From positions 1 through 45,832 of the forward strand of contig CBDUEV010000019.1 in the NCBI GenBank assembly GCA_965366365.1: DNA of 45,832 nt, in the 5' to 3' direction. The notes under the pieces are model-generated. The model was not told the origin of the DNA. It made no database searches and saw nothing but the letters and a program-made list of their open reading frames with translations. The position numbers and the translations under genes are program-made. Source of the DNA: CBDUEV01 sp965366365. GTDB lineage: Bacteria; Actinomycetota; Acidimicrobiia; Spongiisociales; JAENVV01. Positions 7,451 through 16,472 of the stretch are shown one piece after another; within the stretch, counting starts at the first letter, position 1; each line of letters begins with the position of its first letter.

Positions 7451-7899
7451 GGAGAAGGGCTCCAACTTCAATCCTCGGTGAAATGGCAACCACCTCCGAG
7501 CCCCGTAGCCGACAAAGGTCTGCACTTGTGGCGATCCGGTCCCGACAGAAGAACCAACCGGTCCTGCCGTGTCCTGCATCTCAGCCGGTACGCGATCTCG
7601 CTATACATTCGCAGGTTTGTTTCCAACGCAGCCGAGGCGGCTGCCAAGGATGTCGCCAGCGTGCCGGATTCATGATCCATGTTGGGGTGCTGCATGTTTG
7701 CTGGTGCCGCGTCGTTGAACTTCGACAGGTGCGGTTCTCCTTCCTTCGGACAGCCCAGGGCCGCTGAGATCGAGCTTGTGACTCAAATCTCCGGGTTGGC
7801 TATCCATATCTCAGTGGTCCGCGCCAATGCTTCTGCATCGCTGCTCCCTACCTTGGCCTCACGCAACTGAGTCCACGAGTGACTCACCTGGAGGAAACG
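7451..7899. other. Intergenic stretch, no gene seen
   Basis: Open frames up to about 100 codons exist on both strands, but they show low-complexity Arg/Ser/Cys-rich translations and no domain or good ribosome-binding site. The stretch must hold the promoter of the 7900 gene; no convincing -35/-10 pair was identified. Confidence 0.4.
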
Positions 7900-8601
7900 A
7901 TGGACAGGTCACAGTCGGCGCCCGCGGCGCTACAGACACAGCCAGATAGGACGATGAAGGGACGACTCGTCGTGATCGGATCGATCTTGGTGGTGGTGGT
8001 CGCTTTTGGCGCGGCGACCGCACTCGGATCGGCGGACAGCTCGACGGTGGGGGTGAATTGGCACCCGCAACAAGCGTCCCAGGGCAATGAGGGACCGGTG
8101 GACAACGCCTCGGCGACCCTGATTCGCAATGCGAATGGGATCTCGTACCGATTGGCGACCAACTCCCTCACAGCGAATAGCGCCTACACGCTGTGGGTCG
8201 TCGTCGTCAACAATCCAGCGGCATGTGATCCGTCGCCGTGCACCGCTCCTGACATCATTCAGAACCCCGCAACCGACTCCCAGATCTTGTTCGGAACCGG
8301 ATCGGTGGCGGGCGCATCCGGAATGGCAACATTCGCAGGGTCGCTGAAGGAGGGTGACCTGCCGGGCTGGCTACAGGATCGAAGCTTCGACGACGCCGCA
8401 ACTGCTGAGATCCATCTGGTGCTGAACGACCACGGCCCCAAGATCCCGGCGATGTTGCCCGGGATGATCAAGACCTACCGGGGCGGGTGTTCGGACGACA
8501 GCCCGTTCCCGGGCATCTTCCCTGCAAGTGCACTTGCCGATGGCGAGGTAGGCCCCAATACCTGCCGGTTGTCCCAGTCGGCGATATTCGCTCCTTCCTG
8601 A
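7900..8601 (+). CDS. Secreted or membrane-anchored protein of unknown function (233 aa)
   Basis: The ATG at 7900 follows a near-consensus ribosome-binding site (GGAGG, 5-base spacer), which decides it over an in-frame GTG at 7879. Residues about 21-43 form one hydrophobic segment (RLVVIGSILVVVVAFGAATA) after a short basic N-terminus, so this is a signal peptide or N-terminal anchor. The outer part is beta-rich and contains ATLIRNANGISYRLAT, YTLWVVVVNNPAAC, a conserved-looking EIHLVLNDHGPKIP and RGGCSDD, and at least four Cys that could form disulfides. It resembles a set of uncharacterised secreted proteins of environmental bacteria; I know no function. A hairpin terminator directly follows, so it is probably monocistronic. 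Confidence 0.8.
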   Translation: MDRSQSAPAALQTQPDRTMKGRLVVIGSILVVVVAFGAATALGSADSSTVGVNWHPQQASQGNEGPVDNASATLIRNANGISYRLATNSLTANSAYTLWVVVVNNPAACDPSPCTAPDIIQNPATDSQILFGTGSVAGASGMATFAGSLKEGDLPGWLQDRSFDDAATAEIHLVLNDHGPKIPAMLPGMIKTYRGGCSDDSPFPGIFPASALADGEVGPNTCRLSQSAIFAPS

Positions 8602-8620
8602 AAGCAGCTCGACGCCGACG

Positions 8621-8649
8621 CACGGCCTGTGCTGAAAGCACAGGCCGTG
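8621..8649 (+). terminator. Strong hairpin, probable transcription terminator
   Basis: A perfect inverted repeat pairs ACGGCCTGTGCT (8622-8633) with AGCACAGGCCGT (8637-8648) around a 3-base GAA loop, and C8621-G8649 adds one more pair. It begins 20 bp after the stop of the secreted-protein gene. There is no long T tract, which is common for terminators in high-GC genomes. Confidence 0.8.
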
Positions 8650-8722
8650 TCGTATTGACCGCCCATGCCCACTGGTTTCCCGACGCCTCACCACTGAGTG
8701 TGGCAACTGTAGGCTTCGGCCC

Positions 8723-11383
8723 GTGCTGCTTGAAAGGGAAGCCGAGTCGAGACTGATGGCCGACCTGCTGGCCGGGGTCGGGTCGTCAGGGGGAAAGGTT
8801 GTCCTGGTTCGAGGTGAGGCCGGTATCGGCAAGAGCGCTCTGGTCAGAAATGTTGTTGAGAAACATCGGGATGAAGCGTTCGTTCTCTTCGGTTCTTGTG
8901 ACGATCTGCTGACCCCACAACCGCTTGGAGCTTTCTGGGAGATAGCCAGGGAGGAGACGGCCCTCTTTCGGCCTCTGGAGATGGGCGACCGGAGAGCTGT
9001 GATGGGGAACCTGCTGGACTTCCTGTCACGACGGCTGCGCCCGACGGTTCTTGTCATCGAGGACACGCAATGGGCGGACGAGGCGACGTTGGATGTGATC
9101 AAGTATCTGGGCCGACGAATCGCCCAAACCAGCGGATTGCTTCTTCTCACCTATCGTGACGGCGAGGTCGACCACGACCATCCGCTGAGACAGGTCATCG
9201 GAGGGCTGCCCCCGGAGGTCCTGGTGCGCATTCATCTCGACGGTCTCTCTCGTCGCGCCGTCGCAGACCTTGCCGGTACCGCTGACCATGAGATTGACGA
9301 GATCCTGGCCCTGACCGATGGGAACCCGCTCTTTGTCACCGAAGTCCTGGCGTCCGGAGTCGAGAACGTGCCGACCTCCATCCAGGACTCCGTGCTCGCC
9401 CGTGCGGCCAAGCTCTCTCCTGAAGCCCGGGAGGTTCTCGATCTTGCCTCGGTGATTCCCCGAGAGGCTGAGCGATCGCTCATCACGAGCATCCTGAGCC
9501 CGGAGCGGGAGCACCTGGCGGAATGTTCCCGTCAGGGTCTGCTCCGAATAGGGGACAGTGGCGTGTCCTTTCGTCATGAACTGACACGCCGATCGATCGA
9601 GGCGGCCTTGGACAACCAGGACCGTCGTCGCCTCAACCAGCTTGTTCTGAACGACCTCGCAGGGAGGGCCGACCCGGCGCGGCTTGTCCACCACGCTCAT
9701 GAAGCGGATGATGTCGACTCAATCATCGAATATGCACCAAGGGCAGCTCGAGCCGCGATGGCCATCGAGAGCCACCGAGAGGCCGCAGCCCACTTCCGGC
9801 TTCTCGAGCCCTATCTGGATCGCATCGACGACAACGAGCGAGCCTCCATCGTCGACGACTGGGCTCGTACCGAGTATTACCTCACCAGCAGTGAGTCCGC
9901 ACACATTCTGGCCCGCGCACTCGCCCTCCATCGCTCGACGGGCAACGACCTCGCCCTGGCGCGCGCCTTGACGTTCGCAGTGCGTGTCAACGAGATAACC
10001 GGTCGGCCCGACTCGGCTGAAGACGCGTCACGAGAGGCCATCACGATCCTGGAGTCCCATCCACCCAGTGCGGACCTGGCTGCGGCCGTGAGCCAGCGTG
10101 CCTGGCTCATGAAGATGAGGGGCGATAGGCCACGAGCCGTCGAGACCGCAGAGCGGGCGATAAGACTCGCCGAGAAGATCGGCGACGAGCTGAGTTCGAT
10201 CAACGCTCTCATCACGAAGGGACATATGACGCTCCTCTGGGGCGACCCGAACGGTTTCCACATGCTGGAGGAAGCCCGATCGCGTGCCGAGCATGCCGGC
10301 TACCCGTTCGAGGAGAGCCTGGCGCTGATGGACATGGCGGGAATAGCTACGGAGCACCGTGACCTCGAACGGGCGGGCGACCTATCCCAACGGGCCCGCG
10401 ACACTGCCGCTCGCTATGAGATTGAGATCAACGAGAACGCCGCAATCGCCCACTATGCGAGGGTCCTGGATTGGCGGGGCGAGTGGGCGAAGGCCGAGGA
10501 CACGGCAACAGATGCCGCAGGTGCTCATCTTGCGAAGGTCATGGACCGGAACGGAGAGGGGCCGAAAGCCGAGGACGCTGCAACAGGGGCCCTCGGTCAT
10601 GCTCTCTTCTACAGCCAGCTCGTGGCCGGGCAAGTACTGGGACCTCTGCTGGCCCGCCAGGGTCGTCCCGGGGCCCGAACCATCCTCAGCAGCATCTGGC
10701 AGCGGGCCGATGCAGGCGACGAGATGCTCAACCTCCTTCCCTCCGCCGCCGGTCTGGCCGAGTACATGTGGCTCAGGGGGGAGCGCGATGCGGCACTCAC
10801 ATCCCGATTCATCGATATGCTCGAGGACACGAGAAGGCTGGCGTTTCCCTGGTCCGCAGGCTGGCTCGCCTTCTGGCTCTGGGCGCTGGGGGAACTCTCG
10901 GAGGCACCCGACGGTATCGCCGAGCCGTATCGGCTAGTCATGGAAGGTAGGCCGACCGAGGCGGCGGCTATTTGGGACGCAAAAGGGATTCCGTACGAAC
11001 GGGGTCTGGCGCTCATGCATGGCGACGAAAAGGCCCGCCTGGAAGCCCTCGAGGTATTCGAGACACTGGGAGCAACCGCTGTCGCCGCCAAACTCAGGGG
11101 AGCACTGAGAGCCGAAGGTGTCGGCGTGCCACGAGGTAGAGGTCGCGAAACCAGGCGCCACGCCGCCGGTCTCACCGCCAGACAGGCCGAAGTCCTCGAA
11201 CTCCTCGACGAAGGGCTATCCAACACCGAGATCGCCGACCGGCTCTTTGTGTCACCCCGAACGATCGAGACGCATGTCTCCGCAGTGCTCACCAAGCTGG
11301 ACGCCTCCACACGGGAGGAAGCTGTGGTCCGAGCCCACGCGGAAGGCCTCATCTCTGAGAGCGACACTCACTACCGCAGGTAA
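8723..11383 (+). CDS. Large LuxR-family (LAL/MalT-like) ATPase regulator (886 aa)
   Basis: The N-terminus is an AAA-type ATPase with Walker A GEAGIGKS at residues 31-38 and Walker B VLVIED at about 109-114, followed by WADEAT. The middle (about 300-800) is a helical TPR-like region. The C-terminus has a LuxR helix-turn-helix (LTARQAEVLELL, then LSNTEIADRLFVSPRTIETH). Proteins of this LAL type are often pathway-specific activators in actinobacterial secondary metabolism. The gene sits immediately before the exporter and biosynthetic cluster on the same strand, so control of that cluster is a reasonable inference. The GTG start at 8723 has only a weak ribosome-binding site. A tandem 25-residue duplication lies in the TPR-like region. 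Confidence 0.92.
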   Translation: MLLEREAESRLMADLLAGVGSSGGKVVLVRGEAGIGKSALVRNVVEKHRDEAFVLFGSCDDLLTPQPLGAFWEIAREETALFRPLEMGDRRAVMGNLLDFLSRRLRPTVLVIEDTQWADEATLDVIKYLGRRIAQTSGLLLLTYRDGEVDHDHPLRQVIGGLPPEVLVRIHLDGLSRRAVADLAGTADHEIDEILALTDGNPLFVTEVLASGVENVPTSIQDSVLARAAKLSPEAREVLDLASVIPREAERSLITSILSPEREHLAECSRQGLLRIGDSGVSFRHELTRRSIEAALDNQDRRRLNQLVLNDLAGRADPARLVHHAHEADDVDSIIEYAPRAARAAMAIESHREAAAHFRLLEPYLDRIDDNERASIVDDWARTEYYLTSSESAHILARALALHRSTGNDLALARALTFAVRVNEITGRPDSAEDASREAITILESHPPSADLAAAVSQRAWLMKMRGDRPRAVETAERAIRLAEKIGDELSSINALITKGHMTLLWGDPNGFHMLEEARSRAEHAGYPFEESLALMDMAGIATEHRDLERAGDLSQRARDTAARYEIEINENAAIAHYARVLDWRGEWAKAEDTATDAAGAHLAKVMDRNGEGPKAEDAATGALGHALFYSQLVAGQVLGPLLARQGRPGARTILSSIWQRADAGDEMLNLLPSAAGLAEYMWLRGERDAALTSRFIDMLEDTRRLAFPWSAGWLAFWLWALGELSEAPDGIAEPYRLVMEGRPTEAAAIWDAKGIPYERGLALMHGDEKARLEALEVFETLGATAVAAKLRGALRAEGVGVPRGRGRETRRHAAGLTARQAEVLELLDEGLSNTEIADRLFVSPRTIETHVSAVLTKLDASTREEAVVRAHAEGLISESDTHYRR
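10451..10600 (+). repeat. Two diverged tandem 75-bp units inside the LuxR-type regulator
   Basis: Units 10451-10525 and 10526-10600 align without gaps. Shared blocks include GCGA-GGTC-TGGA, GCCGAGGAC and GCAACAG. They encode two 25-residue helical repeats (ARVLDWRGEWAKAEDTATDA and AKVMDRNGEGPKAEDAATGA). In-frame duplication of one TPR-like hairpin explains this. Confidence 0.8.
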
Positions 11384-11649
11384 CCGGCAATCCCGACCGA
11401 AGGCCGCTACAGGATCTGGAGGGAGAGATCTGGCATCGGTCGCTGAGCCAACGACGGAAGGACCGGTGATCGGCTATTCGCCCGCAGCGTTGGAGGCCAC
11501 GATCGAGCGAAGACCAATTGGAGGTTCTCGCTGGAGGCTCATGAGGAGAAACGCCCGGTAGCGATGCGTTGCAGACCGCCCGGCGGGCGATCGAGAGCGG
11601 CTGGTCTATCCTTGCAGCGGACAAATAGGGGTGGGATGGGGTTGCCGCA

Positions 11650-13407
11650 ATGATCGAGACTCTACGAACATCGATCCGGGTGTTCATCCCCAAGGGCCAG
11701 CGGGTGAAATGGTTCGGCTTGATCCTCATCGCTCTGGCGGTGGCGGGCGCCGAGACACTGACGGCTCTGCTCATTTTCCGGGTTCTCGGCTACGCCACCG
11801 ACCCGCAACCGGAATCGCCGTCCATCGCATTGGCGTTTGGACTCGAGGCCACCCTCTTCCCCCTCCTCTTCCTCGCCGGAGTCGTGTTCGTGCTGCGCGG
11901 ACTGCTGTCGATGTTCAGCATCTATGCCCAGAACCGGGCCGTGCAGGATGCCGGAGCTGCGGTGGCCACCCTCATCCATCGTCGATACCTCCAAGCGCCA
12001 TACAGCTTCCACCTGTCCCGCAACTCCAGCGAGTCCCTTCGGACGGTCCTGTGGAGTGTGGACCGAGCGACGAACAACGCCCTCACACCGATCATCAATA
12101 TCGCCACCCAGGGCCTCATCTCGGCGACGCTCTTCGGGCTACTCGTTGCCATTGCTCCCGTCCTGTCGCTCACCGCCGTCTTCGTTCTCGCCGTGGGGCT
12201 CGCTCTCGTCTTGAGGATGATTCAGCCACGCCTGGGCCACGTGGGGAAAGTCGTCGAGGACACGGTGCACAAGCTGATCGTCAGCGTTCGGGACTCCTTC
12301 GACAGTGTCCGAGACATCAAGGCCTATCGGGCCGAGGCCTACTTCGACCGACGCTTCAGACGGCACCGCAAGACGCTCGCCGAGTTGAGAACCACGAAGT
12401 CTCTCCTCGATCAGATTCCCAGCGCGGCCGTGGAATACATGGTGGTCATCGGGTTGCTGATTCTGATCGGCTTCGCCTCCAATAGCGACACGTTCGGCGA
12501 GTACGTACCCATCCTGGGGGCCTTTGGGTATGCAACCCTCCGGATCGTTCCCTCGATCAACAAGATCGTCTCCTCGGCCAACCGGATCAAGTACGGGGAA
12601 CAGGCCGTCAAGAATGTCGAGAACGATCTGCGGGCTGCCCTACCTCAAGAACCTCCCGATCCTGACGTCGCCGCCTCGCTCGGGCCCCTGTTCTCGGACT
12701 CCATCGAACTGCGCGACCTATCGTTCACCTACGCCGCATCCGAGCAACGAGCCATCGACTCGGTGGACCTCGTCATCCGACGCGGCGAGATCCTCGCCAT
12801 CGCCGGCGGATCGGGATCGGGCAAGAGCACTCTGGCCGACATCGTGCTGGGCCTCCTCGAGCCGGAATCGGGGAAGATCATCATCGACGGGAGCGAAGTG
12901 CTGCCCGAGGGATGGCATCGAAAGGTCGGCATCGTTTCGCAGTCCGTCGTGTTGCTCGATGCGTCAGTGCGCGAAAACGTGGCCTTCGGCGACAGCGCCA
13001 CTGCCGACGACGATCGCATCCTCGAGGCGTTGGATCGCGCCCGGCTCACGGAATGGCTGCGGACGCTCCCCGCCGGTCTCGACACCGAGGTCGGAGAATC
13101 GGGCAAGCTGCTGTCGGGCGGAGAACGCCAACGGGTGGCGATCGCCCGCAGCTTGTATCGCCACCCTGACCTCCTCATCCTCGACGAGGCCACCTCCGCC
13201 CTGGACGGAGCAACGGAGGCCGCTCTCATGGAAAGCCTGGTGGCGCTCTCCGGCGAGCTGACCACCATCATCGTCTCGCATCGGCTCGCTCCCATTCAGG
13301 CGGCCGATCGGGTGGTGATGATGAGCGAGGGAAAGATCACAGCCTTGGGTACATTCGAAGAGCTGGCGTCGAGGACTGCCGCGTTCCGCGACCTGGTGGG
13401 TATGTGA
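11650..13407 (+). CDS. ABC exporter/flippase, fused permease and ATPase (585 aa)
   Basis: This is a half-transporter. A six-helix membrane domain spans residues about 20-310, and the nucleotide-binding domain spans about 350-585. The latter has Walker A GGSGSGKST at 386-394, signature LSGGE at 488-492, Walker B LLILDE with the catalytic Glu at 513, and the switch His at 544. The architecture is that of MsbA/PglK-type exporters that move lipids, lipid-linked sugars or peptides outward as homodimers. It is coupled by a GTGA overlap to a sulfotransferase and lies in a block with glycosyltransferases and NRPS genes. It could export the cluster product or flip a lipid-linked sugar precursor; the sequence does not decide between these. 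The ATG is preceded by GGGATGGGG. Confidence 0.92.
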   Translation: MIETLRTSIRVFIPKGQRVKWFGLILIALAVAGAETLTALLIFRVLGYATDPQPESPSIALAFGLEATLFPLLFLAGVVFVLRGLLSMFSIYAQNRAVQDAGAAVATLIHRRYLQAPYSFHLSRNSSESLRTVLWSVDRATNNALTPIINIATQGLISATLFGLLVAIAPVLSLTAVFVLAVGLALVLRMIQPRLGHVGKVVEDTVHKLIVSVRDSFDSVRDIKAYRAEAYFDRRFRRHRKTLAELRTTKSLLDQIPSAAVEYMVVIGLLILIGFASNSDTFGEYVPILGAFGYATLRIVPSINKIVSSANRIKYGEQAVKNVENDLRAALPQEPPDPDVAASLGPLFSDSIELRDLSFTYAASEQRAIDSVDLVIRRGEILAIAGGSGSGKSTLADIVLGLLEPESGKIIIDGSEVLPEGWHRKVGIVSQSVVLLDASVRENVAFGDSATADDDRILEALDRARLTEWLRTLPAGLDTEVGESGKLLSGGERQRVAIARSLYRHPDLLILDEATSALDGATEAALMESLVALSGELTTIIVSHRLAPIQAADRVVMMSEGKITALGTFEELASRTAAFRDLVGM

Positions 13408-14270
13408 GCGCCTCATCGTCGAACCCGGGCCGCCTCCCCGATTTCTTGGTGGCCGGGGCCATGCGATCGGGGACGACGTCGCTGTATCGGTATCTCGGGG
13501 AACACCCAGAGATCTTCATGGTTCCCAAGGAGCTCGAGTTCTTCACCGAGCATTTCGACAGGGGCGTCGAGTGGTATCGATCCCAGTTCGCCGCGGCCGG
13601 GTCTGCCCGGGTCTTCGGCGAGGCCACCGCCGACTACCTGGCACGGCGGAGCGCCATGGCTCGAATCGCCGAGGTACTCCCCTCCGGACGTGTGATCGCC
13701 TCGCTGCGCAATCCCGTGGACCGCGCCTGGTCGCACTACGGGCTCCTCTCCGCACGCGGCCGGGAGGTCCGGACCTTTGCGGCGGCCATCGACGATGAGA
13801 TCTCGGTGATCGAGTCCGACGGGCCAGATGCCGGCGGTATCTTCTACCTCTACCACAGCCTCTACGACGTCCACCTCGAACGGGCCTATCGCCTGTTTCC
13901 CGAGGAGCAGATTCACGTGTCGATCTTCGAACGGATGGCGGCCGATCCAGCCGGCACCTATCGGGATCTATGTGTTTTTCTGGGAGTGGACCCTTCGTTC
14001 GTGCCCGAGCATCTCGGAGCTCGAGTCAACGCCTTCGTCACCTTCCGGTCCCTGCGCGTCCGAGACTTGTCTCGGCGTCTCCCCTCACCTGCCGAACGCT
14101 TAGTGGCTCGCCTGAACACACGTCGCACCGCCCTGCCTCCGGTTCTCGACGATGCCATCCGCCGACGGCTGGAGCACTTCTTCGCCCCGCGCATCGCCCG
14201 TGTCGAGGACCTGCTTGGAGAGAGAATCCCCGAGTGGCAGCCAGACTCCCCCTCGGCTAGCGCGCCGTGA
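13404..14270 (+). CDS. PAPS-dependent sulfotransferase (288 aa), copy 1
   Basis: The 5'-phosphosulfate-binding loop is at residues 21-26 (RSGTTS, preceded by DFLVAGAM). The 3'-phosphate motif is at about 102-110 (RNPVDRAWS). Both are typical of the sulfotransferase fold, which transfers sulfate from PAPS to hydroxyl or amino groups of sugars, lipids or small molecules. Its GTG start overlaps the transporter stop (GTGA 13404-13407), so the two are translationally coupled. The 3' end overlaps the convergent glycosyltransferase by 14 bp. A second, diverged sulfotransferase lies 2.2 kb downstream. The acceptor is unknown, but the surrounding glycosyltransferases suggest a sugar-bearing acceptor. 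Confidence 0.9.
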   Translation: MSASSSNPGRLPDFLVAGAMRSGTTSLYRYLGEHPEIFMVPKELEFFTEHFDRGVEWYRSQFAAAGSARVFGEATADYLARRSAMARIAEVLPSGRVIASLRNPVDRAWSHYGLLSARGREVRTFAAAIDDEISVIESDGPDAGGIFYLYHSLYDVHLERAYRLFPEEQIHVSIFERMAADPAGTYRDLCVFLGVDPSFVPEHLGARVNAFVTFRSLRVRDLSRRLPSPAERLVARLNTRRTALPPVLDDAIRRRLEHFFAPRIARVEDLLGERIPEWQPDSPSASAP

Positions 14271-15405
14271 GACAGGCTCGATAGAGAGCGACGGTTGCGT
14301 CGGCGATCGCATTCATGGCGTGCCGGTCGACGTAACGCTGCCTCCCGGCGGTCACCATGGCGGCAGCTTTGGCCGGATGCTCGATGAGATCGGTGATCGC
14401 CCGAGCCATTTCGACCGAAGAGCCGACCGGCGAGAGCATCGCGATTTCGCCGCTGGTGCCGACGAGTTCTCGGACCGAGGGGATGTCACTGGCGACCGTA
14501 GGTACCTCAAGCGCCATGGCCTCGATCAGCGCTCCTGGGCTTCCCTCGGCGCGCGACGGAAGTACGAACACGTCGGCGGCGCACATCAAATCGGCGACGT
14601 CAGATCGATATCCGATCAGCGAAACGGCGGAACCCAGATCATGTTCGGCAATGAGGCGTTCCAGCTCGGGTGTGGCCGGCCCGGACCGACCGGCGATGAA
14701 GAGCACGGCATTGGGCACCTCCCCAACGACCTCTGCGAAGGCCGCGATCAGTACGTCGAGCCCCTTGAGGTGATAATGGCGCGCGGCCGCCAGAACGAGC
14801 ACTGCCCCGTCGTCGACACCCAGCTCGGCTCGAGTTCGATTGCGTCGGGCGTCGGTGCGAGTCCCGAGGCGCTCGGAATCACGACCGCGCGTGATCACCT
14901 CGATCTTCCGACTCGGAACCCACAAACGTTTCGCCATGACCGTGGCACTCATCGCGGAGACCGCATGGAAACGGGTCACCAAACGGGCAGTGAGCGCGTC
15001 CGCCAGCTGAGCGCCTCGGACCTTCCACGCCCGGTATTCGGGATTGTGGACGTGCTCGGGGCCGTAGGACTCGGTGACGAAGCTCGAGACCACGGGGATC
15101 CGAAGCAACCCCGCGGCCGGCCGCCCCACGATGTCGGCCATGAACAGAGTGGTGTGCACCAGATCGGGGCGCAGGGTCCGCATGAGCCGGACGGTGCGAA
15201 CCAGGGACCGAAACCAACCCGGATGGCCGCTCAGTGAATGGAGCGTGGCCCCTCCTGCGCGGAGCTCGTCTTGGATTCCCTGGCGATCGGTGAGGAACGC
15301 CACGTGCATATCGACATCGCGCTCCACCAGATGCGGTGTGATCATGGAAAGAGACTGCTCTGCTCCTCCCACCGCCAGACTATCGATCACCGTCAGGACA
15401 CGCAT
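14257..15405 (-). CDS. Glycosyltransferase family 4 (382 aa)
   Basis: This is a GT-B enzyme of the GT4 family. The N-terminus has the acceptor-side pattern (VLTVIDSLAVGGAEQSL). The C-terminal half has the nucleotide-sugar region, including LIGYRSDVADLMCAADVFVLPSRAEGSPGALIEAMALEVPTVASDI, where Glu of SRAEGSPGALIEAM occupies the usual EX7E position. Length is normal. It is the second gene after the polysaccharide deacetylase on this strand (gap 46 bp), suggesting a two-gene unit. It probably transfers a sugar to a glycan or to a cluster intermediate; donor and acceptor cannot be read from the sequence. Confidence 0.9.
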   Translation of the reverse strand: MRVLTVIDSLAVGGAEQSLSMITPHLVERDVDMHVAFLTDRQGIQDELRAGGATLHSLSGHPGWFRSLVRTVRLMRTLRPDLVHTTLFMADIVGRPAAGLLRIPVVSSFVTESYGPEHVHNPEYRAWKVRGAQLADALTARLVTRFHAVSAMSATVMAKRLWVPSRKIEVITRGRDSERLGTRTDARRNRTRAELGVDDGAVLVLAAARHYHLKGLDVLIAAFAEVVGEVPNAVLFIAGRSGPATPELERLIAEHDLGSAVSLIGYRSDVADLMCAADVFVLPSRAEGSPGALIEAMALEVPTVASDIPSVRELVGTSGEIAMLSPVGSSVEMARAITDLIEHPAKAAAMVTAGRQRYVDRHAMNAIADATVALYRACLTAR

Positions 15406-15451
15406 CAGCGCTCCCCTTCCCCGGCGGGAGACCAGAAGGGCGAGGCGGCCT

Positions 15452-16411
15452 TCACGTGGTCGACATCCGGTCGGCGAGCTGGCCCATGGTCAGATTCTCC
15501 AACCGGCCGGCGTCGATATGACGGCGGACCTCACCAAACAAGGCGTCCATTCCCCTTCTGGCGCGCTCGCGTTCAGGCGCCAGATTGTGGGTGTGAAACC
15601 AGAGGTGGAAGAGCGACGACGTGGCGACGGCGTGACGGAGGCGTCGCCGGACCAGCCTCGACCAGACTCTGGTCCCGACCCGTCGGGCGGTTTTCGAATC
15701 AGGGTTGAACATGTAGGTGTGGGGGATGTTGGCCATCCCGGCCACGCGGGTCGGCCACACGGCGGACGACGCAAGGGGGCGAACGCGGTCGACGGCCGAC
15801 CAGGCCTTGCGACGCCAGGGCGGGAGATCGGAGAATCGAGCGGGTGGGGCGCCTCGGAATGCCACAAACCCGGACTCGCGCAGAACGTCGAGATGTCCGA
15901 TCGAATTGCGGGGGAAGACGAACGACCGGAGATCCTCCCCCGCTTCTCGGGCGACGGCGTGGCATGCCGCCAGGTCCGTGCGGAAGGCTTCAGCCGTGCA
16001 TCCTTCTTCCCCGACGATGAGATGACCGAAGGAGTGCGACCCGATCTCCTGACGGGTCGGGCAGGCCCGAATCGCCTCGACCAGGTCCGGTCCGTACCAC
16101 GTTGGGCTCTCCTCGAGAGACCGGCATGGGTCGAGGTCGTACCAATCGGCTGTGAGCCACGGATATCGCGGACGCACCACCTCGGGGTGTTTCGTCCCGT
16201 CGACGGCCGAACACTCGGCGAGAAAAAGGTGGCCGACGATGGCCCAGGTCGCCGAGATGTCGTACTTCTCCATGGCGGCCAGAACGTCGGACACGATCTC
16301 TCGTTCCATGAGGAACGGCTGAGGATCGTGGGGTCGGCCGTGGTGAACGGTTCCCCAAGACATCTCGAGGTCGATCGATACCACGAATTGTGCTTGGCGG
16401 TCCCCCTGCAT
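15452..16411 (-). CDS. Polysaccharide deacetylase (NodB-like, 319 aa)
   Basis: NodB-homology motifs are visible: FVVSIDLEMSWG with Asp14 (motif 1), and the metal-binding HSFGH at residues 126-130 (motif 2), preceded by QEIG. FVFPRN near 180 matches motif 3. These enzymes remove N-acetyl groups from sugars using a divalent metal. There is no signal peptide, so the enzyme is likely cytoplasmic, acting on lipid-linked or nucleotide-linked intermediates as in capsule/EPS loci. I placed the start at the ATG 16411-16409; the open frame continues upstream but into the divergent promoter region without family sequence. It is divergent from the second sulfotransferase (61 bp between starts). Confidence 0.88.
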   Translation of the reverse strand: MQGDRQAQFVVSIDLEMSWGTVHHGRPHDPQPFLMEREIVSDVLAAMEKYDISATWAIVGHLFLAECSAVDGTKHPEVVRPRYPWLTADWYDLDPCRSLEESPTWYGPDLVEAIRACPTRQEIGSHSFGHLIVGEEGCTAEAFRTDLAACHAVAREAGEDLRSFVFPRNSIGHLDVLRESGFVAFRGAPPARFSDLPPWRRKAWSAVDRVRPLASSAVWPTRVAGMANIPHTYMFNPDSKTARRVGTRVWSRLVRRRLRHAVATSSLFHLWFHTHNLAPERERARRGMDALFGEVRRHIDAGRLENLTMGQLADRMSTT

Positions 16412-16460
16412 GGAGCTTGATGTTAGGGCCCTGCCTTCCCGTACGACGCGTGAGCCACTA

Positions 16461-16472
16461 GGTTCATGAACC
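16461..16472. promoter_or_regulatory. 12-bp perfect palindrome in a divergent promoter region
   Basis: GGTTCATGAACC is self-complementary and ends directly before the sulfotransferase start codon at 16473. It lies in the 61-bp gap between two divergent genes, a natural place for an operator. The regulator is unknown, and this may be chance. Confidence 0.3.

Noticed and set aside
7447..7767. Possible gene after the SGNH hydrolase
   Set aside because: The translation is Cys/Arg/Gln-rich, without domain or ribosome-binding site.
15074..16420. Open + strand frame of 448 codons
   Set aside because: It is antisense to the GT4 and deacetylase genes, which have clear catalytic motifs; its translation is low-complexity.
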